A stretch of 64,000 nt of DNA from a virus. The notes under the pieces are model-generated. The model made no database searches. It was not told the origin of the DNA and saw only the letters and a list, made by a program, of their open reading frames with translations. Made by a program: the position numbers and the translations under genes. The DNA is taken from IMG/VR virus record IMGVR_UViG_3300042340_000194, positions 1 to 64,000 of that record. The stretch is one strand, 5' to 3'. Below are positions 1-8,277 of this stretch, piece by piece; the first letter of the stretch is position 1, and each line of letters opens with the position of its first letter.

Positions 1-49
1 ATTCAGCAGATCACTATCGCCCTTTGTAGACCTCAACTACTCTAATTCC

Positions 50-2014
50 ATGATTAGCAGACTTTTTGACAGTCACTCTTTTTTCAATTCACCAAGTCAA
101 GGTAAACAGTTAGCTGACTGTCTATGGGATTTTTCCCTTTACAACGGGGCGGTAGGGGTGGATACAGAAACCACCGGATTGAACCCATTTAAAGATCGAG
201 TTAGACTTATTCAATTAGGTTCTCCTGGAGATTGTATTATTGTAGATCTTGATGGTTGGCGTTCCAGAGACCCTGATGGGAATTTAATTAGGGCAGTCCC
301 TTGGGGAAAGCCGGGACTTAGAGAGCTGAAGGTGCTGTTAGAAGCGGGGCAACCTAAGGTTTTACAGAACGCCGCGTTTGATTTGAATTTTTTAAGGGCA
401 GAGTCTGTGTTGATCAAGAGTCCTATATTTGATACTATGATAGCGTCTAAAATAATTACTAACGGTACTGACCATAAAAACGACTTAGGTTCTATAGTAG
501 CTCGCTACTTAAAAGTACACATGCCTAAAGAGTTACAGAAAGCTGACTGGGGTGGTGATATTACAACAGAGATGTTGAGTTATGCAGCTAAAGATGCTAG
601 GGCTCTGCCACTGTTAGTAGAACCTCTAACCAGCAAACTACAAGAAAGCAAAATTCTAAATTCGTCATCTACATCTCTGTTTGACGTGTTTACGCTAGAA
701 ATGCAGGCTTTACGGCCCATAGCGTATATGCAATGGTATGGGTTTAAGTTTGATAAGGCCCAAGCGTCAAGACTTAAAGCAGATCTTGAAGTAAAAGCCG
801 ATGAACTAAAAGCTACTTTTTTGACCGCTTTGGATGAGGAACTAAAACAGCGGCACCCCGAGGACGAGTCCAAATGGCTACCTAGGGATCCTGACGGATC
901 TTTGAACTTGCGCAAAACTAATGTTGGTAGAGGTGCAAATAAAATGCTTGCTGGGTTTAATCCTGGAAGCACTCAGCAGATGGCTAGAGCATTTACAGAT
1001 GCTGGGATTATTTTGCCTCCGCCTAAACCGGTAGTGGGTAAACCTTCGGTGCCTGGAAAAGTATCTCTAGATCAGACTCTTTTAGCTTTCCTTCGTAGTG
1101 AGTATCCGCTGATTGATCAATACATGACATGGAGCACGGCTAATACTCGTGTTTCTTGTGTAGAGACTTTGCTAAAAGCTGCCAAAATTCATGGGGATCG
1201 AATACATTGCAGATATTTGCAGATGGGTACTAATACTGGGAGGTTAAGTGCTAGTGAGCCTAACTTACAGCAAGTACCTAAAGAAAAAACGTTCCGTGCG
1301 CTGTTTATCGCAGAACCTGGGTATCAACTGATATGCGCAGATTTTAGTCAGATAGAACTGCGGGTAGCAGCGGAGCTTAGTGGTGACGAACGCATGTTAC
1401 AGGCGTATGCCGATGGTAGGGATTTACATACTGAGACTGCTTCTCTAATAGCACAGGTGGCTTTAGAGGATGTCACTAAAGAGATGAGGACTTCAGCTAA
1501 AATTGCTAATTTTGGGTTGTTGTATGGAGCTGGAGCTAAGACTTTCCAGCGCCAAGCGTTAGCACAATATGGCATCTTATATGCTATGACGGAATGTGAA
1601 GAGATTGTGACTGGTTTCCGTAGAGCTTATCCCAGATTGTATGAGTGGCAGCAAGAGCAAGGTCAAGGTACTTCAAAAGCCGTATTTACTAGGTATGGCC
1701 GCAGGCGTGTTCTTATAGGTTTTAACGACAAATACACAACTAGAGTGAATACTCCTGTTCAAGGCACTGCTGGCGACATCTGCAAGATCTCTATGGCTAT
1801 GCTTTGGGAGACTTTAGCAATAACCTCTGACTTAGACGCTCGCTTACTCAGTCAGGTCCATGACGAATTGATTATGGAGGTGAGGGATGAACTGGTCAAT
1901 GAGTGGCGGCACAGGCTGAAATCCACCATGGAGGCTGCCGGAGCTGTCGTTTGTAAGCGTGTCCCAATCTTGGCTGAGGTCGGAGTTGGAAGCACATGGG
2001 CGAATGCCAAATAG
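50..2014 (+). CDS. polA: DNA polymerase I (family A) with 3'-5' exonuclease domain
   Basis: This is the phage replicative polymerase, 654 residues, with a DnaQ-like 3'-5' exonuclease at the N terminus and a family A polymerase domain at the C terminus; there is no 5' nuclease domain. The exonuclease motif DTETTG places its metal ligands at D38 and E40. Polymerase motif A is DFSQIELR starting at D431, motif B is around residue 484 (KIANFGLLYGAG) and motif C is HDE at H604-E606. The residue of motif B matching E. coli F762 is Phe, so it is not the Leu or Tyr variant seen in many viral polymerases. It is the first gene of a plus-strand block opposite to the structural genes. The ATG at 50 is close to the window edge, and no clear Shine-Dalgarno sequence is seen. 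Confidence 0.95.
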   Translation: MISRLFDSHSFFNSPSQGKQLADCLWDFSLYNGAVGVDTETTGLNPFKDRVRLIQLGSPGDCIIVDLDGWRSRDPDGNLIRAVPWGKPGLRELKVLLEAGQPKVLQNAAFDLNFLRAESVLIKSPIFDTMIASKIITNGTDHKNDLGSIVARYLKVHMPKELQKADWGGDITTEMLSYAAKDARALPLLVEPLTSKLQESKILNSSSTSLFDVFTLEMQALRPIAYMQWYGFKFDKAQASRLKADLEVKADELKATFLTALDEELKQRHPEDESKWLPRDPDGSLNLRKTNVGRGANKMLAGFNPGSTQQMARAFTDAGIILPPPKPVVGKPSVPGKVSLDQTLLAFLRSEYPLIDQYMTWSTANTRVSCVETLLKAAKIHGDRIHCRYLQMGTNTGRLSASEPNLQQVPKEKTFRALFIAEPGYQLICADFSQIELRVAAELSGDERMLQAYADGRDLHTETASLIAQVALEDVTKEMRTSAKIANFGLLYGAGAKTFQRQALAQYGILYAMTECEEIVTGFRRAYPRLYEWQQEQGQGTSKAVFTRYGRRRVLIGFNDKYTTRVNTPVQGTAGDICKISMAMLWETLAITSDLDARLLSQVHDELIMEVRDELVNEWRHRLKSTMEAAGAVVCKRVPILAEVGVGSTWANAK

Positions 2015-2064
2015 TGACAAAGTGTGGTAATTGGTGCTAGAGTGATAATAGCCGCACTACTGCA

Positions 2065-2277
2065 GTGGCTTCCAGCCAAAACTCTCAGCTACGTCGTGAA
2101 ATAGCTTGCGCCCTCGGGGAAGCTCAGTCAGAAAGCTCCTGGGTGGAGGCGGGTATCGCGCTGGAGGTCACTAAACAGATCTTGAGGCGCCGGCTGCAGC
2201 ATATTACGCTCTTCGCTGCTGACGGGGCTGCGGTCGCTGGTGACCAGTTCATCCAGGATCTGCTGACAGCAAGTTGA
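2065..2277 (+). CDS. small hypothetical protein
   Basis: This 70-residue ORF uses a GTG start and fills most of the 337-base interval between the polymerase and the AbrB-like gene, on the same strand. The sequence is Ala/Gln-rich and probably helical, with no motif I recognise. It is the only sensible coding candidate in this interval, but base composition and length give weak support. It could instead be untranslated spacer. Confidence 0.35.
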   Translation: MASSQNSQLRREIACALGEAQSESSWVEAGIALEVTKQILRRRLQHITLFAADGAAVAGDQFIQDLLTAS

Positions 2278-2296
2278 GTTTTGCGTCTTCCAGGGG

Positions 2297-2325
2297 TTGT
2301 GTTAAGGCCCACCAGGGCGTACAAT
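2297..2325 (+). promoter_or_regulatory. candidate sigma70-type promoter for the AbrB-like gene
   Basis: A -10-like TACAAT at 2320-2325 lies 17 bases downstream of a weak -35-like TTGTGT at 2297-2302. It sits 26 bases before the GTG start of the AbrB-like gene. The -35 box matches the consensus poorly, so this is a moderate call. Confidence 0.4.
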
Positions 2326-2351
2326 ACTAAGGTCTGAACCAATTCAACTCT

Positions 2352-2807
2352 GTGACTCTTCTTACTGGCCGTGACCTCCTGGCCCTAGTCAAGGACAACC
2401 CTGAAATCAAGAACCGCTCGGTGCTGGCTCGCATGGCCGGTTACGAACGCAAGACCCGTAAAGGCGATATTGTCGCTGATCTTGGTCGGTTCACCGACGC
2501 TGTGCTTGAAGCCAAAGGTGTGAAGTTCGATTCTGAGACCCGAGGTCGTGCTGCTGCCAATGAGACAACTGTCCATAAAAATGGCTCGGTGCTGATTGGT
2601 GCGATCTACTCCAAACAGGCTGGTATCGGCCCTGGTGACACTCTGAGTATTACTGTCGATCCTGCTTCTGGGCAGATTGTCCTTGATGTGGCACAGCGGG
2701 TGGAGGGCAGTCCGTTGCCGTTCAAGGTGTACGAGAAGAAGCCGAAGGCTGTTGCCGAAGCGCCGGAGGCTACTGAGGCTGCTGGAGGGGAAACCACCGA
2801 AATCTAA
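2352..2807 (+). CDS. cyanobacterial-type AbrB-like transcriptional regulator (cyAbrB)
   Basis: This 151-residue protein resembles the cyAbrB family, which is almost confined to cyanobacteria and regulates carbon/nitrogen metabolism and other global programmes. The N-terminal part (about 1-60, LTGRDLLALVKDNPE and RMAGYERKTRKGD) is the cyanobacterial-specific segment. Residues about 75-115 (GSVLIGAIYSKQAGIGPGD) resemble the DNA-binding AbrB swapped-hairpin region, which in this family is C-terminal. The tail is Ala/Glu-rich. It starts at GTG 2352 and is followed at once by an intrinsic terminator, so it is probably a single-gene transcript. In a phage it may rewire host transcription or control its own early/late switch (inference). 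Confidence 0.85.
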   Translation: MTLLTGRDLLALVKDNPEIKNRSVLARMAGYERKTRKGDIVADLGRFTDAVLEAKGVKFDSETRGRAAANETTVHKNGSVLIGAIYSKQAGIGPGDTLSITVDPASGQIVLDVAQRVEGSPLPFKVYEKKPKAVAEAPEATEAAGGETTEI

Positions 2808-2853
2808 TTCGGTAATATCGGGCGGTCGTGAGCTGCCCTTTTTCTAAGTGATG

Positions 2854-2890
2854 AGCCTAGGGACGTAAAAGCCCTAGGCTTTTTTTTTTT
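2854..2890 (+). terminator. intrinsic terminator after the AbrB-like gene
   Basis: A perfect 9-bp stem pairs AGCCTAGGG (2854-2862) with CCCTAGGCT (2872-2880) around a 9-base loop. It is followed by ten T residues (2881-2890). It lies 47 bases after the AbrB-like stop codon. Confidence 0.93.
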
Positions 2891-2895
2891 GTCTG

Positions 2896-2925
2896 TTGAC
2901 AGATGCACGCGAGATAAGATAGAAT
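2896..2925 (+). promoter_or_regulatory. strong sigma70-type promoter
   Basis: A perfect -35 box TTGACA (2896-2901) and a near-consensus -10 box TAGAAT (2920-2925) are separated by 18 bases. The promoter lies just after the terminator and 26 bases before the ATG at 2952. Together with the terminator it isolates the downstream gene as an independent transcript. This is the best promoter I can see in the window. Confidence 0.82.
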
Positions 2926-2951
2926 AGTGTAAGTCACATCAACGGTTTACT

Positions 2952-3671
2952 ATGGCTGCCCAGAACGCTTCGACTCCTGGAGACAAGGCAGTGCAAAAGA
3001 TGGATAAGCAAGTACCTGTGGTGCAAGAAACTGTTAAGCCTGCGGTGCTATTTACTATAATTGCGCTGCATCCAACATTGTTGATGGAGATGGCGGATCC
3101 TGAGGAGGAAGGGCTTACGGATAAAACTGCATTAGTAGAAACGGGAGAGTGTTATGATGTGGTTAAAGTAGGTAATGTGGTGAAGTGCGGAGAACAAAAT
3201 GTCGTACTCGGGGGGTACGGGGGTAGCCGCGTAATCAGATCTTCAGCCTGGAGGCGGACTTTTCCAGGAGCATTACCGTTTGAGCCAGGTATTACTATAG
3301 ATTGGACTAACTTTATGTGCAGAGTGTCTCCTAATCTAACAGTAGGGGAGGTAGTACAATGGAATACAGAAGAAAGGCCAGTAAACGGCTCTTGGGAAGA
3401 GGGCGCAATTATGCGGATGGTGGATCTTTACGAAACCATAAGAGCTGCTTGGGGTGGATCTATTGGTGTAAGCTTGGTGTATCCTAGTACGATATACATG
3501 TATCCTACAAATGGTGCCGGCTTTTATGAGTTTTACAACTGGATTCGTACCAGATGGACTGGCGAACTCTGTGATGGGTCTAAAGCAGGATTCATCGGTT
3601 TGTCAATTCTGACTGGTGGTCACTTCGTGCCCGGTGCTGGGCGCACCCCTTCAGCGGAATGGGTCTACTAG
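2952..3671 (+). CDS. unknown 239-residue protein, strongly promoted
   Basis: I do not recognise this protein. It has a charged, disordered-looking N terminus (about 1-30), then a compact region rich in Trp, Tyr and Gly, with three Cys residues spread through residues 60-120 and one near the C terminus. No signal peptide or membrane segment is evident. It has its own near-consensus promoter and is convergent with the minus-strand late genes (its stop is 14 bases from the next gene). A separately and strongly expressed solitary gene in a phage is often an early host-takeover protein or a capsid or tail decoration, but nothing here decides between them. Confidence 0.75.
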   Translation: MAAQNASTPGDKAVQKMDKQVPVVQETVKPAVLFTIIALHPTLLMEMADPEEEGLTDKTALVETGECYDVVKVGNVVKCGEQNVVLGGYGGSRVIRSSAWRRTFPGALPFEPGITIDWTNFMCRVSPNLTVGEVVQWNTEERPVNGSWEEGAIMRMVDLYETIRAAWGGSIGVSLVYPSTIYMYPTNGAGFYEFYNWIRTRWTGELCDGSKAGFIGLSILTGGHFVPGAGRTPSAEWVY

Positions 3672-3684
3672 AATATTCTTGATC

Positions 3685-4068
3685 TCAACTCTCTTCATGA
3701 TGGTTCCTTAGTAGCCCATCGTGGAGAGACGTTTTTTTCTCCAGGTCTTCTATCCTGTTAAACACACTCACACGGTATTCCCTATTTTCTTCTTTCATAT
3801 CTTTAAGCTCATCACCAATGCGAGTTATACTTTGATGTATTCCCTCAAAGGCTACTGCAGCGTTCTGCCGCTCTTCAATGAATGCTTCAAATAGTTTGGT
3901 GTATTTTAGCTCATTAGTTTGTCTAAAGGCTAACTCTTCTCGGCGCTCTACTGCCTTAGCCTCATTTTCTTTCTTCTTTACCTCTTCTCTACGTTTCACC
4001 CCCTCCTCTACACGTTTACCAAGCAGCAAAAAAACTCCACCGATAAGTGCTACTGCAATTTCGCCCAC
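3685..4068 (-). CDS. small membrane-anchored coiled-coil protein
   Basis: This 127-residue protein has one N-terminal hydrophobic segment (about residues 3-18, GEIAVALIGGVFLLLG). It is followed by a long, highly charged Lys/Glu helix with heptad character to about residue 115. This topology is seen in phage spanin-like i-proteins and other small membrane proteins, but no lipoprotein partner is seen next to it, so the role is open. The start is GTG at 4068. It is the last gene of the long minus-strand late cluster. Confidence 0.65.
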   Translation of the reverse strand: MGEIAVALIGGVFLLLGKRVEEGVKRREEVKKKENEAKAVERREELAFRQTNELKYTKLFEAFIEERQNAAVAFEGIHQSITRIGDELKDMKEENREYRVSVFNRIEDLEKKTSLHDGLLRNHHEES

Positions 4069-4129
4069 AGTGGTAACGCGGTGTGCTCAGGTCAAAGCAT
4101 AGCTGAGGGGGTAAAGCTGCCTTCAAGCC

Positions 4130-4990
4130 TCATTCGCGGAATAGACGCACTGGGCCGGTTGTCACAAAATTTACAGAACCTTTAATAAAATCATCAGGGT
4201 TTGTATCTAGACTCGTATCTACTAAAAGCATTGAAGTTTGATAATACACACTTCCAGGTAGATATGCTACAGTGGTGTCCTGGATATTAACAGTTTTAAC
4301 TGCTGTGCGTTTTTTTAAGTATAGTTTCGCTTGAGCTATAGCATCATTTTCTACCATTAGAGCCATCCTAAGGATAATGTCTATGTCATTTGTGTTGTTA
4401 CTGTTTTCTAAAAAATCGACTAAAAAATCAAAAGTGCCAGAGCCTGATATAGTAGCTTTAATGGAATCTCCGAATTTTTCTCCTAACGATCCTGTATCGG
4501 TGGTGTTGCTACCTAACTTAAGGCTCCATTTTTTTATGTGCCCTTGAATATTCCATAGAGTTGTCCCTGTATTAGCTGCTATGTAGCTACTATTGGCTGT
4601 AGGATATGCTAGTAGTGTTACTTCTGTGGTGATGTTGGTTAAGCTAGGATGTAATGCGGTTAACACCGATGTAGCGTTGGTTGTACCTTTTAAGCATAAA
4701 ATAGTAGCTGTGGACGGTATTCCACTTAAACTTATTCTGGTAGATATAGTATTATCTTGGGCACCCACGGCTGTAGAATGCAAAGTTATTCTGTCCAGAG
4801 TGTCTCTCCAGACAAACCCGGTCTTAGTGCCTCCAGAGTGTATAAGTATAACTTCATCTCCAGGCCAAAATGCTGTAGAGTTAATAGTAAATCGGCTATT
4901 AGCAATGTCTAGCGCACTCGGGGGGAGCACTATGGGATCTGGGTAGGATCGGGCTAGTTGAATAATACCGTCTTTGCCGATAAGTGACAT
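4130..4990 (-). CDS. distal tail structural protein
   Basis: This 286-residue protein is rich in Thr, Ser, Asn and Ile and looks all-beta, as phage tail or tail-tube proteins do. No enzymatic motif is present. Its stop is separated from the previous gene by 61 bases, and its start touches the stop of the next gene (shared base 4990), showing translational coupling. It belongs to a block of distal tail genes downstream of the gpJ-like tip protein, so a tail tip, fibre or decoration role is likely. Exact function is not recognisable. Confidence 0.65.
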   Translation of the reverse strand: MSLIGKDGIIQLARSYPDPIVLPPSALDIANSRFTINSTAFWPGDEVILIHSGGTKTGFVWRDTLDRITLHSTAVGAQDNTISTRISLSGIPSTATILCLKGTTNATSVLTALHPSLTNITTEVTLLAYPTANSSYIAANTGTTLWNIQGHIKKWSLKLGSNTTDTGSLGEKFGDSIKATISGSGTFDFLVDFLENSNNTNDIDIILRMALMVENDAIAQAKLYLKKRTAVKTVNIQDTTVAYLPGSVYYQTSMLLVDTSLDTNPDDFIKGSVNFVTTGPVRLFRE

Positions 4991-5388
4991 TAGAATGATT
5001 TAGCAGTAGGTTTACCAGATAGTTGAACTGAGAGTTTACACACTTGAGCTTCCCCATAAGTAGCTGACAATCCAATATTAGTTATAACTGCATCTGATGT
5101 TAATGATCTATTCGTGTTGATGTCCCATACAAATTTGAAGTTTGGTAGAATTTCTGGGGTATCTGCATATATAGTGTCAAGGATGTTGACTACTGTAGGA
5201 TCTTGAGGATCGTAAAATAATAAAGCTGAAGCCTTAGTATCACGTAACCCAGCAATATAGGTATTATCAAAAAGATCAATAGTAGTTGTACGCATGGCTT
5301 CTCGACTTATGTCTAAGTCGATATTTTTGACTTTGCCAACCCGCACGTTATTAAAGTATAGACCTGCGGTGGTGCTAGTAAGAATCAT
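4990..5388 (-). CDS. small beta-rich tail protein
   Basis: This 132-residue protein has an alternating beta-strand pattern (start region TTAGLYFNNVRVGKVKNIDL) reminiscent of tail-tube-type folds. It overlaps the next upstream gene by four bases and abuts the downstream one. It is probably a virion component made together with the 286-residue protein. I do not recognise a named family. Confidence 0.62.
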   Translation of the reverse strand: MILTSTTAGLYFNNVRVGKVKNIDLDISREAMRTTTIDLFDNTYIAGLRDTKASALLFYDPQDPTVVNILDTIYADTPEILPNFKFVWDINTNRSLTSDAVITNIGLSATYGEAQVCKLSVQLSGKPTAKSF

Positions 5389-5813
5389 GCGGCGAAACTG
5401 GCCCTAAGCCCCCCAAGTGTACCGTCGAAGTCAAATAGGAAGGTGTCCCCGGAGACTAGATTTTGGGCTACGCCGTAATCCCACCAGCAGATGACTTTGT
5501 TGCCTACTGAAGAGTTGTATAGGACAGGATATTGGAAAGTATTGACGGTGCCAGTTGGGGAGAATGTAAGATCGTTGATCAGGGCTTTATAGACACCAGA
5601 ACTCTGTGTCGAGGAGGCTACTGTAAGGGTAAACCCTCCTAAAGTGTAGCCTCCCCCGGCAGTTATCTGGGTGATCCCCCCGAGGTCGGTTATTGTAGCA
5701 ACAGGGAGCGTGTTGGAGAGGGCCAGTTTTAGCGTATTAGAGCCGATGTTATGAATACCATTGTGAAGATCGGCTATGTAGGAATTGAAGAAATACTGGG
5801 GAGCGGTTGTCAT
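5385..5813 (-). CDS. phage structural protein (WWDYG family, small beta protein)
   Basis: This 142-residue protein matches a widespread phage structural family by pattern: an early TLKLALSNT stretch, a Gly-rich ITAGGGYTLGG turn, a YPVLYNSS segment, the WWDYG motif near residue 111 and a closing LFDFDGTLGGL. Members lie near tail or baseplate genes and are probably virion surface proteins, although the family has no firm function. Its start lies 59 bases from the next upstream gene. Confidence 0.75.
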   Translation of the reverse strand: MTTAPQYFFNSYIADLHNGIHNIGSNTLKLALSNTLPVATITDLGGITQITAGGGYTLGGFTLTVASSTQSSGVYKALINDLTFSPTGTVNTFQYPVLYNSSVGNKVICWWDYGVAQNLVSGDTFLFDFDGTLGGLRASFAA

Positions 5814-5872
5814 AATAGTGGATGCACGATGGACTGGTGTAATGATAGCATAGCGTAGAGGCTTAAATAATA

Positions 5873-7003
5873 CTATATATTAACTGTTATAGTAATAGTC
5901 CCACTATTTAGACTGTAATAAGGAGATTGTTGGGTAATTGTGGAAGCGTAGAATTGTAGTGTACCGGTTATACCTGAAGCCCCAAATACTATATTATATG
6001 TAGAACTATTTATAGAGTTTTGGCTACCTGCTAGGCCCAAGGGTGATGTACTTATTGATTGTGCGGAAGCGGTGTTATTGACACTAAGTAAATTAACAGT
6101 GTTGGCTGATCCGCATATAGGGTAAGGACCTACAAGATAGAAAGCACCAAATATTAAATTGAGTGTGTTTGTCCATATTATAGTATTAGCCCCTGCAGAA
6201 TTACCAGTACCGAAATAATAATCAAATCGTTGAGAATTTATAGTATTAGCCGCAATTGGATTGTTGTCATTAAAAGCACTTTCATTTATATTTCCGGCTA
6301 CTTCTTGCCCTACTGGCTGCCAGGATACCAAAGGGGCATCACACACTAATCTGGTGTAGATACAATTTCTTAAGTTAGGTGTCCCTCCGGTATTCATTGC
6401 CGATCCAGTATTGTTTAATTGTATAGCTCTTGTGTTACCGCTACTGTTAGGCACTGGTACATACCTTAAATTAGGATTATTAGACGTAAACACCATTGTG
6501 TTCGGTGTGGGATTATCTACAAATACGCCTTCATGGGATATTCTAGCTAGTGCAAGGGAGCGCGAAGTAAGTAATGCGGGTGTATTTAATAAAGCTGTGC
6601 TGCTGTTGTTTATTTGGTAAAATTCTCCTTCTAATTCTACTGATATGCTACCTACTCCAGCTATTAAATTATTTAATTTAGGTTCTGCTAAAAAACGCCA
6701 ACCTGTTGATTTAGGTCCAACTATCCGCCCTGCAAAATCCGTAGATTTAATGCCAGCTACGATCTCGGGGGGCAGTGCCAGGGGAAAGAACCCAGAGTAT
6801 GAAGAGTCCCAGGCGGAGAAGATAGACAGTATTTTGGCGGCTGATATGTTTGTGTAGTTTAATGTTAAAACAGCAGCGTTAGGTTTAGACGAGTTTAGGC
6901 GAGGCGAGAAGGTAGAATTAAGGAATTTCGGGGCAGTGACGTTGTAAACGGCTGGAGTAAAGCTGTAACTGGATGGTTTGTAAGCCGGGTAGAGGATAGC
7001 CAT
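5873..7003 (-). CDS. distal tail protein, paralogue of the neighbouring 421-residue protein
   Basis: The ATG at 7003 (MAILYPAYK) is preferred over an upstream GTG or TTG because it leaves a 5-base gap to the preceding stop at 7009; it gives 376 residues. The N-terminal 130 residues share a domain with the upstream gene: a YTN-x-S segment, an ILSIFSAWDSSY-like helix, a LPP or IP turn, and W-x-FAEPK followed by a Gly-rich VGSISVEL strand. The C-terminal part is Asn/Ser-rich, with many beta strands. It is probably a tail-tip or receptor-binding accessory. The low-complexity Asn-rich tail suggests fast divergence. Confidence 0.66.
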   Translation of the reverse strand: MAILYPAYKPSSYSFTPAVYNVTAPKFLNSTFSPRLNSSKPNAAVLTLNYTNISAAKILSIFSAWDSSYSGFFPLALPPEIVAGIKSTDFAGRIVGPKSTGWRFLAEPKLNNLIAGVGSISVELEGEFYQINNSSTALLNTPALLTSRSLALARISHEGVFVDNPTPNTMVFTSNNPNLRYVPVPNSSGNTRAIQLNNTGSAMNTGGTPNLRNCIYTRLVCDAPLVSWQPVGQEVAGNINESAFNDNNPIAANTINSQRFDYYFGTGNSAGANTIIWTNTLNLIFGAFYLVGPYPICGSANTVNLLSVNNTASAQSISTSPLGLAGSQNSINSSTYNIVFGASGITGTLQFYASTITQQSPYYSLNSGTITITVNI

Positions 7004-7008
7004 ATAAT

Positions 7009-8274
7009 TTATGTGGAGCCTCTCCGCAAGCGAGAGTAGCCACTCCATGTTGTTAGGACTGTATAGGAGGCATCAGCGAACTCCCATCGACCTCTAGATC
7101 TAGCTAAATCAAATGTGTCCGGGGTACTGAAGTTAATACCCATACCATAGTTAGTGTTTCCACTTGTTATGGGCTGTCCTTGTATCTTACTATATAGGTA
7201 AAATACGTCCGCACTTCCGCCTATACCGACATTTTGATAATATGATTCTACATAAACATCTATGTTAGAATACCAAGGCCCTAAGTAATACTGGGCGCTG
7301 TACTTTAGGTACGGAGAGCCGTCTAATTGTATGCCCCCTAACCCATAAGTTACTGGCACTCCCAATGAGGTGCGTAGTGGTAACCATCCGCTAACAACGT
7401 CGAATGTGGTCGGAGGGCCGCCGCCGCCAGTTCCCCCGTAACCACTTCTTTGATACTGTGTTCCAACCCATCTAACATAGGTGTAATCTGACATATCTGG
7501 AGACTGCCCTTCGTAATCGCAATCAGAGAAAGTAGACAAAGCTTCATCGTTACTAATAGGATTTATAGGTATAAAGGGAAAGTTTCCTCCTATCTCACTG
7601 GCCACAACTACAGGCTGTGAAACTAATATGACGTTAAGATCGCCATATCCTTTAATCTTACCGACCCATTTAGGGACTTCAGCAAAAAACCATTGTGAAT
7701 TTTTACCTCCAGTTAACATATATACAGCTAGCTGTTGGTTTACTCCAGTTAACGTAGCTATAGGAATACGCAGCGATTTATATGTACCATATAAAGCATC
7801 CCATAGAGCTAAAATTTGTTCAGCTACTGTGTCCGATAAATTTGTATAGTCAAGAGTTAGCGTAGCGTTAGTATTTGAATCTGACCATAACTGTACTTCT
7901 ACCTCACCTGACTGCGTTGGGTGTTCAGTTACAGGGTATTTAGGTGGTTTGAACTGTACTTGTGTGGGAATTGCAGAAGGGTAGAGTAAAGTCCCGGACA
8001 AGGTCCCCCCGAGTACGACTCTATCTATAACAAGGTTACGAGAAGTATGTCTTTGGGTTTTACTTGTAAATCGTCCTATGTGTGCGATTCTTTCTAGAGT
8101 AAGCACTCTGGAGCTTAGTGGGTACGCTCTTGAGACTATTAACCCATCAGAGGAATTTCTTGATATTATAAGATTTCTGCTATTTAGAGAGCTTTCGTTA
8201 GTGTAAGTAAGCGATAGTCCAGTTCTACCTATCAGTAGATTACGACTTACAAGATCAGCGGGAGTACCTGGCAT
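7009..8274 (-). CDS. distal tail protein with repeated tail-tip domain
   Basis: This 421-residue protein starts at ATG 8274, three bases after the gpJ-like gene ends. Residues about 100-230 hold the domain shared with the next gene (LTLDYTNLSDTVAEQILALW and W-FFAEVPKWVGKIKGYGDL). The N terminus carries short repeats of the form RNLIISR / RVLTLER / RNLVIDR. The C-terminal 190 residues are aromatic and Gly-rich. No enzyme motif is seen. The position just downstream of the tip protein supports a receptor-binding or tip-attachment role. Confidence 0.68.
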   Translation of the reverse strand: MPGTPADLVSRNLLIGRTGLSLTYTNESSLNSRNLIISRNSSDGLIVSRAYPLSSRVLTLERIAHIGRFTSKTQRHTSRNLVIDRVVLGGTLSGTLLYPSAIPTQVQFKPPKYPVTEHPTQSGEVEVQLWSDSNTNATLTLDYTNLSDTVAEQILALWDALYGTYKSLRIPIATLTGVNQQLAVYMLTGGKNSQWFFAEVPKWVGKIKGYGDLNVILVSQPVVVASEIGGNFPFIPINPISNDEALSTFSDCDYEGQSPDMSDYTYVRWVGTQYQRSGYGGTGGGGPPTTFDVVSGWLPLRTSLGVPVTYGLGGIQLDGSPYLKYSAQYYLGPWYSNIDVYVESYYQNVGIGGSADVFYLYSKIQGQPITSGNTNYGMGINFSTPDTFDLARSRGRWEFADASYTVLTTWSGYSRLRRGST

Positions 8275-8277
8275 TAT

